A DNA stretch of 64,000 nucleotides from Paenibacillus taihuensis (GCF_003386535.1 NZ_QTTN01000002.1:186001-250000), one strand, 5' to 3'; shown: positions 1-8,870, numbered from the stretch's first letter. Notes: generated from the letters alone by a model not told the origin. Made by a program: numbers and translations.

Positions 1-599
1 GTATTGACCCGCTCCAGCGCTTTGGAAGCAAGCGCGTCAATTGCAATTATCAGATCAGGCTTGGACCGGTCCACGATCCCTTGCACGATCTCGCTCGACT
101 CGATGCCCGTAATGCCGAGGACGCCAGGCGCTACAGCACTCACGTTGCGGTAGCCTGGCGCAACCTCGTTCGGCATCAGCTCGAAGAAGTGCCGCGTCAC
201 AAGCGCGTTCTCCACGACGATTGGCCCGAGCGCATCGGGCGTCACGTTCCAGTTGCCGAGACCCACGATCAGCACTTTCGCCGTCTTGCTGACTCCGATC
301 CGCTCCAAGAAAGTGGCAAACTCCTGCGCCAGCTTCGTTGCGACGCGATCTTGAAGGCCGGTGTCCTGCTTGCGCAGTTCGGGCACCTCGAAGGTAACGT
401 AATGCCCGATCATTTTGCCCATAATCCGGGAGCCTTCCTCCGTTGTCACTTCCAAACGCGTTATCGTAATGCCGTCATCCTCCGAGACGTCCGACAAGAC
501 GCCTGGGACCGGTCCTTTTCCTCCGGATTCGGCTAATTCTTTCGCTTCCAGCGCCAAGTCAATGCCAGGGTTAAATTGCTGCAGATCAAGCTCGCTCAT
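1..599 (-). CDS. gpr: GPR germination endopeptidase (N-terminal part)
   Basis: GPR is the aspartic-type protease that degrades small acid-soluble spore proteins at germination. The reverse-strand translation starts MSELDLQQFNPGIDLALE and contains the family block GLGNWNVTPDALGP, then VAPGVLGITGIESSEIV and IAIDALASKALERVNT, all close to the Bacillus enzyme. The first ~15 residues correspond to the propeptide removed on activation in the known family. The C-terminal part lies outside the window. An AAGGAG ribosome site lies 12 nt before the ATG, rather far. A sigma-G-like promoter sits upstream. It is divergent from rpsT, as in B. subtilis. Confidence 0.96.
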   Translation of the reverse strand, partial: MSELDLQQFNPGIDLALEAKELAESGGKGPVPGVLSDVSEDDGITITRLEVTTEEGSRIMGKMIGHYVTFEVPELRKQDTGLQDRVATKLAQEFATFLERIGVSKTAKVLIVGLGNWNVTPDALGPIVVENALVTRHFFELMPNEVAPGYRNVSAVAPGVLGITGIESSEIVQGIVDRSKPDLIIAIDALASKALERVN

Positions 600-633
600 G
601 TAATAAGGGCGCTCCTTCCATCGGTTTGTTATT

Positions 634-663
634 ATTGTGCGATGGGGCAGGATGAATTATTCG
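634..663 (-). promoter_or_regulatory. Candidate sigma-G/sigma-F promoter of gpr
   Basis: On the minus strand CGAATA (658-663) is followed after 18 nt by CACAAT(AA) (634-639), resembling the forespore consensus TGAATA-18-CATACTA. Forespore expression is what the family requires. The match at -10 is imperfect. Confidence 0.5.
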
Positions 664-717
664 GCAATACCGCTTACAAACCGCGTTGGTACACATGGAT
701 TCATCGGTAAAGCGCTA

Positions 718-746
718 TTGCTTTTTGTCCTTGCCCATGATACACT
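718..746 (+). promoter_or_regulatory. Candidate sigma-A promoter of rpsT
   Basis: TTGCTT and TACACT are separated by 17 nt and lie about 55 nt before the rpsT start codon, a suitable distance for a vegetative promoter. Confidence 0.5.
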
Positions 747-800
747 ATGTCAAGTTGTGTTGTTACAAAGGGTTTGCCCTTTTTACAGGAGGTGAATGCA

Positions 801-1073
801 ATGCCAAACATTAAATCCGCTGTCAAACGCGTTAAGACTATCGAGAAGCGCCGCGCTTTGAACGCTTCGCAAAAATCAGCTCTTCGCACGGCCGTTAAAG
901 CTGCTGACCTAGCTGTGGTTGCAACTGATGTAGATGCTGCTAAAGCAGCTCTGATCAATGCTACTAAGAAGCTGGACAAAGCTGTAACTAAAGGCCTGAT
1001 TCATAAAAATGCAGCTGCTCGCAAGAAGTCGCGCCTGGCTAAAAAGCTGAACGCACTTAGCGCACAAGCATAA
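801..1073 (+). CDS. rpsT: 30S ribosomal protein S20
   Basis: This is the small basic ribosomal protein S20, which binds 16S rRNA in the body of the 30S subunit. The 90-residue product begins [18 protein letters not shown] and is Lys/Ala-rich with the family pattern of long helices and the tail [15 protein letters not shown]. The ATG was chosen because a strong AGGAGGTG lies just upstream; the reading frame stays open 18 codons further 5' but without a ribosome site. It is a single-gene unit between its own promoter and a strong terminator, flanked by gpr and holA as in B. subtilis. Confidence 0.98.
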   Translation: MPNIKSAVKRVKTIEKRRALNASQKSALRTAVKAADLAVVATDVDAAKAALINATKKLDKAVTKGLIHKNAAARKKSRLAKKLNALSAQA

Positions 1074-1092
1074 TCGATCCATGAACAATTGA

Positions 1093-1128
1093 AAGTCCTG
1101 CTCCTCTCACGAGAAGCAGGACTTTTTT
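1093..1128 (+). terminator. Rho-independent terminator of rpsT
   Basis: A perfect 10-bp stem (AAGTCCTGCT / AGCAGGACTT) is followed immediately by a T run. It lies 20 nt after the rpsT stop and faces the convergent holA end. Confidence 0.93.
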
Positions 1129-1140
1129 ATTTGCTCGCCT

Positions 1141-2163
1141 TTATGCGGCGAGCGATAACAAGAACAGTTCCAAGCCCAGCGTCTTGTCGACGCGGCCGGT
1201 CTTCATGCTGTAATCAAGCTCGGCAAGCCGGCTCAGATGCTTGCCGAGCGTCTGCGCATTGAAGCGCTTCGCCTTCTCTGCAGCCAGCTTCACGGCATAG
1301 GGATGCAAGCCGAGCTGCCCCGCCATCTGCTGAGGCGAGTAATTGTGCTGCTCCAGCTCCTTCACTTGGAGCATGATGCGGAATTGCCTTGCAATGAGCG
1401 CAGCGATCTTGATCGGCTCCTCACGGCGCAGGAGCAGCTCTCCGTACAGCTTCAGCGCCCGCTCAACCTGCAGCGAAGCCATCGCGTCAATGAGCGCGAA
1501 TACGTCTTCTTCGACCGTTGAAGCGATAAGCTGCTCTACATCCTCGCTGCTGATGCTGCCCCCGCTGCCCGCATGCAAACAGAGCTTGTCCACTTCATGC
1601 GCGAGCTGCTGCATGCTGGTGCCCGTTCTGGCGAGCAGAAGCTGCGCTGCGTCGCGGCTCATCGAGCGTCCCTGCTCCTCCGCCCGCTTCACGGTCCATT
1701 GCAGCAGCTCGTTCTCCTGCAGCTCCTGGAACGGTATGAGGGCGTCCAGCTCTTTCAGCTGCTTGACGACTTTACGGCGCTCGTCAAGCTTCTCGGCCAT
1801 CACTTGAAAGACGATGACGCTCGTCTCGCAGGGCTGCTTCAAATAAGCGATGAGCGAATCAGTACTATGCTCAATCTTCGCTTCCTTCCCTTGCGCAGCA
1901 GCCAGCACAGAGCTGTCCCGAACAAGGACAAGCTTCCGCGATGCGAAGAACGGCATTGTATCTGCTTCTGCTACGACTTCCTCGACCGGAGTCTCCGATG
2001 TATCATATTTCACGATGCCAAGCTCCTGCTCGTCCGGCGGCAGCAGCCTTTCGGTTAATGCAGAAACGAACTGCCTCATCCGGTAACGGTCTTTCCCATA
2101 TAGCACATAGACGGGGCGAAACTGCCCAGCTTTCCATTCCTTCTGCGCGTCCTTAAGCTCCAT
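1141..2163 (-). CDS. holA: DNA polymerase III subunit delta
   Basis: Delta is the clamp-loader subunit that opens the beta ring during loading. The 340-residue product begins MELKDAQKEWKAGQFRPVYV, followed by the characteristic VLYGKDRYRM segment, an AAA+-like domain (LVLVRDSSVL, VIVFQVMAEKLDERRKVVK) and the C-terminal collar helices with HPYAVKLAAEKAKRF. The ATG at 2163 is preceded by AGGGGAG at good spacing. An upstream in-frame extension of 18 codons lacks such a site. Its position next to rpsT matches B. subtilis yqeN. Confidence 0.95.
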   Translation of the reverse strand: MELKDAQKEWKAGQFRPVYVLYGKDRYRMRQFVSALTERLLPPDEQELGIVKYDTSETPVEEVVAEADTMPFFASRKLVLVRDSSVLAAAQGKEAKIEHSTDSLIAYLKQPCETSVIVFQVMAEKLDERRKVVKQLKELDALIPFQELQENELLQWTVKRAEEQGRSMSRDAAQLLLARTGTSMQQLAHEVDKLCLHAGSGGSISSEDVEQLIASTVEEDVFALIDAMASLQVERALKLYGELLLRREEPIKIAALIARQFRIMLQVKELEQHNYSPQQMAGQLGLHPYAVKLAAEKAKRFNAQTLGKHLSRLAELDYSMKTGRVDKTLGLELFLLSLAA

Positions 2164-2225
2164 CTTGAACTCACTCCCCTTTGAACCAACACACTTACGA
2201 TAGCGCCAATCGGCCAAAAACGCAA

Positions 2226-2262
2226 CAAAGGGATGAAGACTGTTTCCAGCTTCATCCCTTTG
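2226..2262 (-). terminator. Probable terminator after the anti-sigma gene
   Basis: A perfect 13-bp inverted repeat (CAAAGGGATGAAG / CTTCATCCCTTTG, 11-nt loop) lies between the anti-sigma gene and holA. On the minus strand a TTTTT tract begins about 5 nt after the stem, so it probably ends the sigma/anti-sigma transcript. Confidence 0.6.
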
Positions 2263-2413
2263 TCCCCGAGCATCTATATAAACACCCGATCACAAACGGC
2301 CCATGGTACCGGTGTCGGATGGTCATACGATCGTCTTGGGGAGCGTATTTGACTGACTGCTTCCCTGCTTCTACAACATACGCAAACATCACGTCATGTG
2401 TGCATACGCCGGA

Positions 2414-3625
2414 TTAATTTTTACTAGATTGTTCCTGTTCGGATGCGGACTTCACTTCGACGGCGAACATTCTCTTCGTGCCATCCGAGTCCTTCGTTTC
2501 ATAAGTCAGCTCCTTGCTGTCCTTTGACCATTTCAAGTTCGCAATACCCGCGTGCTTCGTACCTTGGAAGACAAGTACACTATCCTGCACCGTATAGATC
2601 TCAATCCGATCCTGCACAATAAATGCTTGATATTGCTGATTCGGTGAGATTGGCGATGCAATGACGGTATTCGCCATATAATTGTTATCTAATTTCTTAT
2701 CGTCGCTCGAGTTAGCCCCGCCAGCTTGGTTGTTAGATGCTTTACCGGCACCTGTGCTGTTTGTATTGCTGTCATTCGAAGCAATTGAGCTTGAATCGCT
2801 TGAACTCGCATTTGATCCCGCCGATGTACCACCATCGGATTTGCTATCCGAATTTGCGGCTGCTGTATCGCCGGATCCGCCGCTCTCTTCAACATTAGGC
2901 GCTGCTGCATTCGCAGTCGGCGCGATGTTAGTCGTATCGCTGAGCGCGAGCGGTGGCATCGTCTCCCCGTCCGGATCCACATTGCGCGATTCTTGATGGC
3001 TGTTCAGTTTTAACGCTTTTGACGTATTTGTCGTGCTATTCGACGTCGAATCGGTTGCTGCGCTTGTGTCTGCCGAATCGGCAGCACTTTCCGTCGTAAC
3101 CGTATTCTGATTCGCCGCGCTATCATCTGCTGCTGATGAGTCGCTTGAATCCATACTGGAATTCGTTGATGACGTCGAATCCGCAACCGCTGCATCATCG
3201 GAAGCGACGAAGCTCTGATGGTTCGAGTTATTGTTGAACAGGAAGAACACAATAACAACAGCAGCGACCGCAGCAATGGCGCTGACCGAGTACCGGTTGG
3301 TCCACTTCCGTTTGTTAGCGCCTCTCTGAACGCCTTCGTCGATACGGTATACTTTTGCCGGTTCAGCCATAGTTGCATCTTCTTCTGCAGCTTCATCATG
3401 AAGATCAAGCTCTGCAAGACGAGGCAGTATCGCATCGACCAAGCTGTAGCTTGGCGTTACTTGCGGCAAATTCTCAAGTCCATCGTGAAGCAATTGAAGC
3501 CGATCCATCATCGCTGCACACTCTGGGCAATGCCTTGTATGAGTCATCAAGATTTCGGTCTCTTCGCCATTCAAGTCATCATCAAGTTGACGCTGCATAT
3601 ATTCTGTCACCTCTTGACAATTCAT
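2414..3625 (-). CDS. Membrane anti-sigma factor with zinc-finger (ZAS) head and S/D/N-rich extracellular stalk
   Basis: This is likely the anti-sigma partner of the adjacent ECF factor. Residues 1-40 carry the zinc anti-sigma motif Hx3Cx2C (H29, C33, C36). A cytoplasmic linker follows to about residue 110, then one membrane span (ISAIAAVAAVVIVFFLF type) near 113-132. The next ~190 residues are low complexity, dominated by Ser, Asp, Asn, Ala and Thr. A compact C-terminal domain of ~75 residues contains repeated YxV/WSKDS beta-strand motifs resembling a WD40/TolB-like blade. The start codon overlaps the sigma gene stop by 4 bp (ATGA), so translation is coupled. At 403 residues it is much longer than RsiW-type proteins (~200), because of the stalk. 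Confidence 0.85.
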   Translation of the reverse strand: MNCQEVTEYMQRQLDDDLNGEETEILMTHTRHCPECAAMMDRLQLLHDGLENLPQVTPSYSLVDAILPRLAELDLHDEAAEEDATMAEPAKVYRIDEGVQRGANKRKWTNRYSVSAIAAVAAVVIVFFLFNNNSNHQSFVASDDAAVADSTSSTNSSMDSSDSSAADDSAANQNTVTTESAADSADTSAATDSTSNSTTNTSKALKLNSHQESRNVDPDGETMPPLALSDTTNIAPTANAAAPNVEESGGSGDTAAANSDSKSDGGTSAGSNASSSDSSSIASNDSNTNSTGAGKASNNQAGGANSSDDKKLDNNYMANTVIASPISPNQQYQAFIVQDRIEIYTVQDSVLVFQGTKHAGIANLKWSKDSKELTYETKDSDGTKRMFAVEVKSASEQEQSSKN

Positions 3626-4170
3626 CCTCGGACACCCCCTCTCTGATAGTCATGCAAGTACGTTTGCAGCTGTTGTCTTGCCCGGAATAAATATGATTTC
3701 ACCGTATTAAGCGGCAGATCCAGCGAATCTGCTATCTCGTTGTAGGAAAAATCCTGCAAGTACCGCAATACGACGACCGCCTTATGATGCTCGGGCAGCT
3801 TGTCAATCGCCTTGCGAATATCTTGCGCTGCGTAGGTAGAGAGCACCTCTCCCTCGACCGAAGTGTTATCCTGGAACACCATCTCATGCTCATCAATCGA
3901 GACAGTCGGCTTGTTCCGCCTGAATTTATCGATACATATATTCGTAACGATACGCTGCACCCAGGTTTTGAACTGTGCCTTCTCTTCATAGGTTCCAATC
4001 TTCGTATAAATTCGTATAAGTGCTTCTTGCGCCGCATCCATTGCGTCCTGCTCATTGCCAACAATATAGTAGGCTGTCCGATAGACGTGATTCTCAATCT
4101 CACGCAATAGAGTAATCAGAGCGTCGCCATCGCCGGCTTGCGCGGCTTTTATTAGGCCTGGCTCTACCAC
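3622..4170 (-). CDS. ECF-type RNA polymerase sigma factor
   Basis: The protein has a sigma-70 region 2 (NEQDAMDAAQEALIRIYTKI ... FKTWVQRIVTNICIDKFRR) and region 4 with a helix-turn-helix (FSYNEIADSLDLPLNTVKS), ~182 residues in all and lacking regions 1 and 3, as in SigW-like ECF factors. I chose the GTG at 4170 (product beginning with V-E-P-G-L-I-K-A-A-Q) because GAGGGGGG lies 7 nt upstream. An in-frame GTG at 4191 adds seven residues but has no ribosome site. It is co-transcribed with, and overlaps, the anti-sigma gene. The stimulus is unknown. Confidence 0.92.
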   Translation of the reverse strand: MVEPGLIKAAQAGDGDALITLLREIENHVYRTAYYIVGNEQDAMDAAQEALIRIYTKIGTYEEKAQFKTWVQRIVTNICIDKFRRNKPTVSIDEHEMVFQDNTSVEGEVLSTYAAQDIRKAIDKLPEHHKAVVVLRYLQDFSYNEIADSLDLPLNTVKSYLFRARQQLQTYLHDYQRGGVRG

Positions 4171-4257
4171 GGAGGATCCCCCCTCATGCACATTTATAGA
4201 CGGAAAGGTTCGTTATAAAGTTGCAGTAATCTTTTATAAATTCTTTATAGAAATTTA

Positions 4258-4286
4258 AGTATACAGAATTTCTCAGAATTTTCTCA
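4258..4286 (-). promoter_or_regulatory. Candidate promoter of the sigma/anti-sigma operon
   Basis: On the minus strand TGAGAA-17 nt-TATACT lies about 90 nt upstream of the sigma start, inside an AT-rich stretch with three TTCTCAG(AA) repeats (about 4269-4297). The -35 is poor for sigma-A. No clear ECF -35 (GAAC) was found. Confidence 0.3.
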
Positions 4287-4358
4287 GAAATTCTCAGTAA
4301 AACTGCGGTTTTGCACCTATTGGCACACTACCTCAAAAGCATAGCAGAAAACAGAACA

Positions 4359-4398
4359 GCCGTACACCCTGCCAGGAATCTCCCAGTCGATGTACGGC
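4359..4398 (-). terminator. Inverted repeat downstream of the hydroxyacid dehydrogenase
   Basis: GCCGTACA / TGTACGGC (8 bp, 24-nt loop) lies just after the dehydrogenase stop. On the minus strand it is followed by a loosely T-rich run, so it may be a weak terminator. Confidence 0.35.
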
Positions 4399-4425
4399 AT
4401 GCTGCGTTACTGTCTTAAATTCGAA

Positions 4426-5385
4426 TTAATACTGAGCTTCCAAGTCGACGATGTTGCGGGCAGGCGCTCCTTGCTTACTATAATGTGCCAAATTATCCAA
4501 AATGATATCAAGAGCCCGATCCATATAAAGCGCTGTATCGCCAGCAATATGCGGCGTCACGATGACCTGCTCCAGCTTCCACAGCGGATGGTCCTGAGGC
4601 AGCGGCTCCTGCTCGAATACGTCAAGTCCCGCTCCGGCAATAACGCCGTTATGCAATGCATCGACAAGTGCAGCTGTATCCGTCGTTGCGCCTCTTCCAA
4701 TATTAATGTAGCAAGCAGTGCGCTTCATCGCAGCGAACTCCGACTTACCGATCAGATGGCGCGTGTCGCTAGTGAGCGGCAAGCAGTTGATGACATAATC
4801 GCTTTGAGCCAGAACCTCGTGCAGCTTATCCATCGTATACATATGATCTACGAATTCAGCTGGCTCGCCGGATTTGCGTATCCCTAGCACATTCATGCTG
4901 AAGGCTTTGGCAATCTTCGCGGTCTCTAGACCGATCGCCCCAACACCGAGAATCGCAATTGTCTTGTGATGCGCTTCGCCCATTCCAGGCTCGCCCTGCC
5001 AAACGCCGGCTTGCTGGTTTCGTACATAAGCATGCACTTGGCGAGTCAAAGATAGGAGCATGGCAAATATCGATTCCGAGATTTGATACGGATGAACGCC
5101 AGAAGCGTTCGTTAACGTAACGCCCCGCTCCTTGATTCTATCGAGCGGAATGTGATCGACGCCTGCGCCGAGATTTTGTATCCATTTGAGTGACGAGCCT
5201 TCGGAATAGACGATTTTGAGCACATCTCTGTTGAAGCCCAAAATAATTTCGGCCTGCGCGAGCCGCTCTCTTGCCCCAGCCTGTTCCATGCTGCTAACAT
5301 CTATGTAAGTCAATTCTGGAGCAGCCGCTTCTATTGCTCTAACCTGCGCTTCCTTGAATGGATGTACTGAAACAATCGTAGCCAT
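4426..5385 (-). CDS. D-2-hydroxyacid dehydrogenase, NAD-dependent
   Basis: It belongs to the D-isomer 2-hydroxyacid dehydrogenase family, which interconverts 2-keto acids and D-2-hydroxy acids. The 319-residue protein has a Rossmann motif GVGAIG in the central NAD domain, the substrate-domain GAGVDH block, and the catalytic Arg (NIGRGATTD), Glu (FEQEPLP) and His (VTPHIAG). An AGGGAGG ribosome site lies 5-10 nt before the ATG. It stands alone between the sigma operon and a divergent small gene. The substrate cannot be read from sequence; hydroxypyruvate/glyoxylate-type reductase is one option. Confidence 0.9.
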   Translation of the reverse strand: MATIVSVHPFKEAQVRAIEAAAPELTYIDVSSMEQAGARERLAQAEIILGFNRDVLKIVYSEGSSLKWIQNLGAGVDHIPLDRIKERGVTLTNASGVHPYQISESIFAMLLSLTRQVHAYVRNQQAGVWQGEPGMGEAHHKTIAILGVGAIGLETAKIAKAFSMNVLGIRKSGEPAEFVDHMYTMDKLHEVLAQSDYVINCLPLTSDTRHLIGKSEFAAMKRTACYINIGRGATTDTAALVDALHNGVIAGAGLDVFEQEPLPQDHPLWKLEQVIVTPHIAGDTALYMDRALDIILDNLAHYSKQGAPARNIVDLEAQY

Positions 5386-5479
5386 CTTGTATACCTCCCT
5401 CCTTCATCGTGCACAAAGATTACCATTCACTGCCAGACAGTGTCAAACACCTTTTTTGATGTGAAAACATAAAAAACAA

Positions 5480-5508
5480 TTGGACAACCTATTAAACCCG
5501 AGTATAAT
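5480..5508 (+). promoter_or_regulatory. Sigma-A promoter of the small gene at 5545
   Basis: TTGGAC and a perfect TATAAT are separated by 17 nt and lie 37 nt before the start codon. Confidence 0.75.
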
Positions 5509-5544
5509 ACTAGGTATATCGCCATCGAAAGGGGTTAGGCCATC

Positions 5545-5880
5545 ATGAATCAGAACAGTCAGCAATGGAACCAGCGATGGGTTGACGATCATTTGGATAT
5601 GTACAATTACGCTGTGCAAATCGGCGATATCGAATGGCAGCAGCAGCTGCTCATCGATATGCGAAACAAGGAACAGCTCCTTCGTGAGGAAGCTCTGAAT
5701 GTAGCCAAGGAAGAGCTGTGGGAGCAGTTCAACACGGTTAATCATAAAATGATGGAGCTTATCGCCAGGCGCAAAGTTTGCGCAAGCTCTGATGAAGATA
5801 TTACGATCAAGGAGCTCATCGAGGATCTGAAGCAGCAGCGGATCGAGCTGGCGAAACAGATCAAGAAGATTTGCTCATAG
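5545..5880 (+). CDS. Small charged helical protein of unknown function
   Basis: The 111-residue product is highly charged, Gln/Glu/Lys-rich and predicted to be mostly helical (QQLLIDMRNKEQLLREEA; KELIEDLKQQRIELAKQIKK), with coiled-coil character and no membrane segment. I do not recognise a named family. It is very likely real: it has a good sigma-A promoter, a GGGG ribosome site 10 nt before ATG and its own terminator, and it is the only plus-strand gene in this stretch. Such a stand-alone unit suggests constitutive expression. Confidence 0.8.
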   Translation: MNQNSQQWNQRWVDDHLDMYNYAVQIGDIEWQQQLLIDMRNKEQLLREEALNVAKEELWEQFNTVNHKMMELIARRKVCASSDEDITIKELIEDLKQQRIELAKQIKKICS

Positions 5881-5900
5881 GTTACATAAGATTAAAATGC

Positions 5901-5932
5901 AGTCCCCGTTCACTAGTGCATGGGGATTTTTT
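5901..5932 (+). terminator. Terminator of the small helical-protein gene
   Basis: A TCCCC...GGGGA stem extended by partial pairing through the loop is followed by TTTTTT, 20 nt after the stop codon at 5880. It faces the convergent comEC end. Confidence 0.8.
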
Positions 5933-5980
5933 GATGTGCGGATCTGCCTGTTTGCTGAAGATAGCGGTAAAGCTCCATCG

Positions 5981-8599
5981 TTATAGTTTACGTCTCTCAG
6001 ACAGGTTGCCGTCAGAGCCGACACGGAATTGGATTTCGCCATCTAAGTCGGTGCGGTTGATATGAATGCCCGCCGCTTCAAGGCGATTAACTACTTGGTC
6101 GGCCGGATGGCCGTATATATTGTTGCGGCCGACTGAGATGACAGCTGTATGAGGCTGCCAGAATGCTAGCCATTGATCGGAGGTGGAAGTCTTACTGCCG
6201 TGATGCGAGATTTTCATGACGTCGATTGGCGTTGATATGGTGGTGTTAGTAGTGTTGGCAAAGGCTGAGTTCAGCCGCTTAAGCTCTGATAAAATCTGCT
6301 GTTCTTCCGCTACGTCTGCATCCCCTGTGAATAGGAACTGGCGGTCGTACAGTCGGAGAAGCAGTCCGACGCTGTGTCCATTCTGCTCGTCTACTTCGGG
6401 AATGCTGCTTGTAAGAGCTTCATCAGTGGGCAACGGTGTGTTAAGGATGGAGACGTTCGAATGCGAGTCGAGTCTCCAGCTAAGTCCCGCTTTTGCTTGA
6501 TAAAGCGGGATGTTCTTATGAAGTGCTGCACGAAGCAGCGTGAGTGCATCAGTGGAGCTTTTGTACGATCCGTTCCAAAGTATCGCTTTTACCGGGATGT
6601 TTGTGAGGACAGCCAGCAGCCCTTTGATATGATCGCTGTCCAGATGCGATAGGACGAGCAAATCGATATGATGAACGCCTCTCTGCTGGAGAAGCGGAAC
6701 GAGCAGCTTCTGCCCGACCTCGTAAGGATCTCTGCGCTGCCGCCATGCCTCGCGATTGCCGAACTGAACAGTCCCTCCGCCATCGATGAGTATGTGCTTG
6801 CCGCTAGCGGAACGAATTAGAATAGAGTCGCCTTGCCCGACATCTAGAAACTGAACATAACCGCGACGGTCGAAAAAATCCGGGTTGTATGCCCATAAGA
6901 GCAGAGCGGCTAATGATATTGAACCGAACAGGAGCTGCAGCTGGTTTATCCGCCTTCTGAAGCGAGAGCCTGCAGGTTCGAGTTGGATGAATGACGTAGA
7001 ATGGCTCCCCGCTTCCTCGGTTGAAACGGTTATCTCTCGGTGATGAATTCGGTTCAGTGTCGAGAAAACGAGCAGCAAAGACCCGTAGCAAGATACTACC
7101 CACCAAAGCGGGGGCGTCGCCCAGATGAGCCGGAAGCTGCTCCAGCTGCTCAGCTTTGCAACGAATGCAAAGGTGAGCTCATTTCCAATTGCCGCTGTAT
7201 GTGCCACGAGCATGCCTGCGGGATGCCACATGCTGTCCAGCAGCATGGATGCACCGCCGAGCGGCATGACAATGAAGCTGATAAACGGTACCAGGACGAG
7301 GTTCGCTGGCGTGGATAATAGATGCAGCGAATTGAAGTAGTACAAAGTGAGCGGCAGAGATACCGCCTGCGCCACGATCGTGACGGCTAGCAGATCCAGC
7401 AGCGCTGCCTGCCATTTGTGTTTGCCGCGAGGTAAGCAGCGGCGGATCGGCGTAACGCCGAAGATGAGACCCGCAGTGACGAGAAACGACAGCTGAAAGC
7501 CGACGTTTCCCAGCATATGCGGGTCCCACGCGAGCATCGCGAGCGCGGCGGCTGCAAGGAGATGCAGCCCGTCTTTTAGCTTGTGCATGCGCGCCGCAGC
7601 CAGGCCGAGCATCGCCATAATGCCGGAGCGGACCACCGACGGCGAGGCGCCAGCGAGGAGCACGTAGAGCGGCACGGCCGCAATGAGCAGCAGGAGCATG
7701 CGCTCTCTTGTCATGCGAAGCATGCGCAGCAGGCCGCCGAGCACATAGAGGAAGACAGCGACGTGCAAGCCCGAGATGGCCAGTATATGCGTAAGCCCCA
7801 GCTGCGCGAACTGGCGGTATAAGGCGGGATCGAGATCATCGGTTATGCCGATGACGAGGCCTTTCATGTACCCGGCCTGGATGCCCGGGTACAGGGCGTC
7901 CATACGCCTGCCGAGCGCATCGCGCACGGCATCCATGCCCTTCAGCAGCGCCGCGGCGTTATAGCGCGGCCCGGCGCTGGCGGTTAGCGCAGAGGCTCTG
8001 TCTGCGCTGAACAGCCAGTGGATGCGCTGGCTGTTCAAGTATCGGCGGTAGTCGAAGCCGCCGAAGTTGGTGGCAGCGGCAGGCGAAGCCAGCTCGCCAG
8101 CCGCGGTAACGCGCTGTCCGCGACGCCACTTGGCCGCGATCGCGAGCTCGCTCTCTTCCGCAAGCCGCACCTGCAGCTGCATGCGTTCACCGCCTAGCTC
8201 TCGCCGCTGCGCCTCGCTCGCAAGCTTAACCATGTCGACCTTCACCACCAGCTGTACAAGGTCTCCATCCACTTCCGGCGGTGCAGCGATAACGCCTGCT
8301 ATCTGCGCCGGATAAGTGACAGAGCCCGTCGGGACAGCCTCCACCGCGGAGGCAAGCGCTGCCGGAAGTCCCGTCACATTGCGGGCATCTGCCCACATCC
8401 GCTGCCCTGCCGCACAAGCAAAGGCTGCCATGCAAGCGGCAGCCAACTGCCAAGATGCTTGGCGCATCAGCATCAGCGCCAGCAGTGCAGCCCAAACAGC
8501 CGCCCCCGCCAAGTAAGTGCCGGGGTTCGTTAAGCCCGCAGCGGCGCTGCTGCCGAGCACCCAGCACACCGTAAACCAAATAAGCGGCCTTCTCGCCAT
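5981..8599 (-). CDS. comEC: ComEC/Rec2 DNA-uptake channel protein
   Basis: ComEC forms the channel through which transforming single-stranded DNA crosses the membrane. The 872-residue protein has N-terminal membrane helices and a DUF4131-type soluble domain to about residue 220, the competence membrane domain (GLTHILAISGLHVAVF; ASPSVVRSGIMA) and a C-terminal metallo-beta-lactamase domain (LDVGQGDSILI; LSHLDSDHIKG; KISHHGSKTS). The ATG at 8599 has a GAGGAGGGG ribosome site; a 12-codon upstream extension lacks one. It is last in the comEA-comEB-comEC order of B. subtilis, but here a 600-bp repeat island separates it from comEB. Confidence 0.96.
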   Translation of the reverse strand: MARRPLIWFTVCWVLGSSAAAGLTNPGTYLAGAAVWAALLALMLMRQASWQLAAACMAAFACAAGQRMWADARNVTGLPAALASAVEAVPTGSVTYPAQIAGVIAAPPEVDGDLVQLVVKVDMVKLASEAQRRELGGERMQLQVRLAEESELAIAAKWRRGQRVTAAGELASPAAATNFGGFDYRRYLNSQRIHWLFSADRASALTASAGPRYNAAALLKGMDAVRDALGRRMDALYPGIQAGYMKGLVIGITDDLDPALYRQFAQLGLTHILAISGLHVAVFLYVLGGLLRMLRMTRERMLLLLIAAVPLYVLLAGASPSVVRSGIMAMLGLAAARMHKLKDGLHLLAAAALAMLAWDPHMLGNVGFQLSFLVTAGLIFGVTPIRRCLPRGKHKWQAALLDLLAVTIVAQAVSLPLTLYYFNSLHLLSTPANLVLVPFISFIVMPLGGASMLLDSMWHPAGMLVAHTAAIGNELTFAFVAKLSSWSSFRLIWATPPLWWVVSCYGSLLLVFSTLNRIHHREITVSTEEAGSHSTSFIQLEPAGSRFRRRINQLQLLFGSISLAALLLWAYNPDFFDRRGYVQFLDVGQGDSILIRSASGKHILIDGGGTVQFGNREAWRQRRDPYEVGQKLLVPLLQQRGVHHIDLLVLSHLDSDHIKGLLAVLTNIPVKAILWNGSYKSSTDALTLLRAALHKNIPLYQAKAGLSWRLDSHSNVSILNTPLPTDEALTSSIPEVDEQNGHSVGLLLRLYDRQFLFTGDADVAEEQQILSELKRLNSAFANTTNTTISTPIDVMKISHHGSKTSTSDQWLAFWQPHTAVISVGRNNIYGHPADQVVNRLEAAGIHINRTDLDGEIQFRVGSDGNLSERRKL

Positions 8600-8640
8600 G
8601 CTCAGCCCCTCCTCTCTTCTACAAAACCCGACCAATTCAC

Positions 8641-8861
8641 CTCATGTGTGGTAAACCGGTACCACTCTTCACCGGAATTCCGTCTTTTCCACCTCATGTG
8701 TGGTATCCAGTACCACTCTTTCCCGGAATTCCGTCTTTTCCACCTCATGTGTGGTATCCAGTACCACTCTTCACCGGAATTCCGTCTTTTCCACCTCATG
8801 TGTGGTATCCAGTACCACTCTTAACCGGAATTCCGTCTTTTCCACCTCATGTGCGGTATCC
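8641..8861. repeat. 51-bp tandem repeat array (about 4.3 copies)
   Basis: The unit beginning CTCATGTGTGGTA recurs at 8641, 8693, 8744, 8795 and 8846, i.e. every 51 bp (first interval 52). Each unit carries GGAATTCC. Because 51 is a multiple of three, reading frames stay open on both strands, but none has a ribosome site. This is part of a 51-bp-period repeat family seen at three other places in the window. Confidence 0.92.
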
Positions 8862-8870
8862 AATCCTAGT

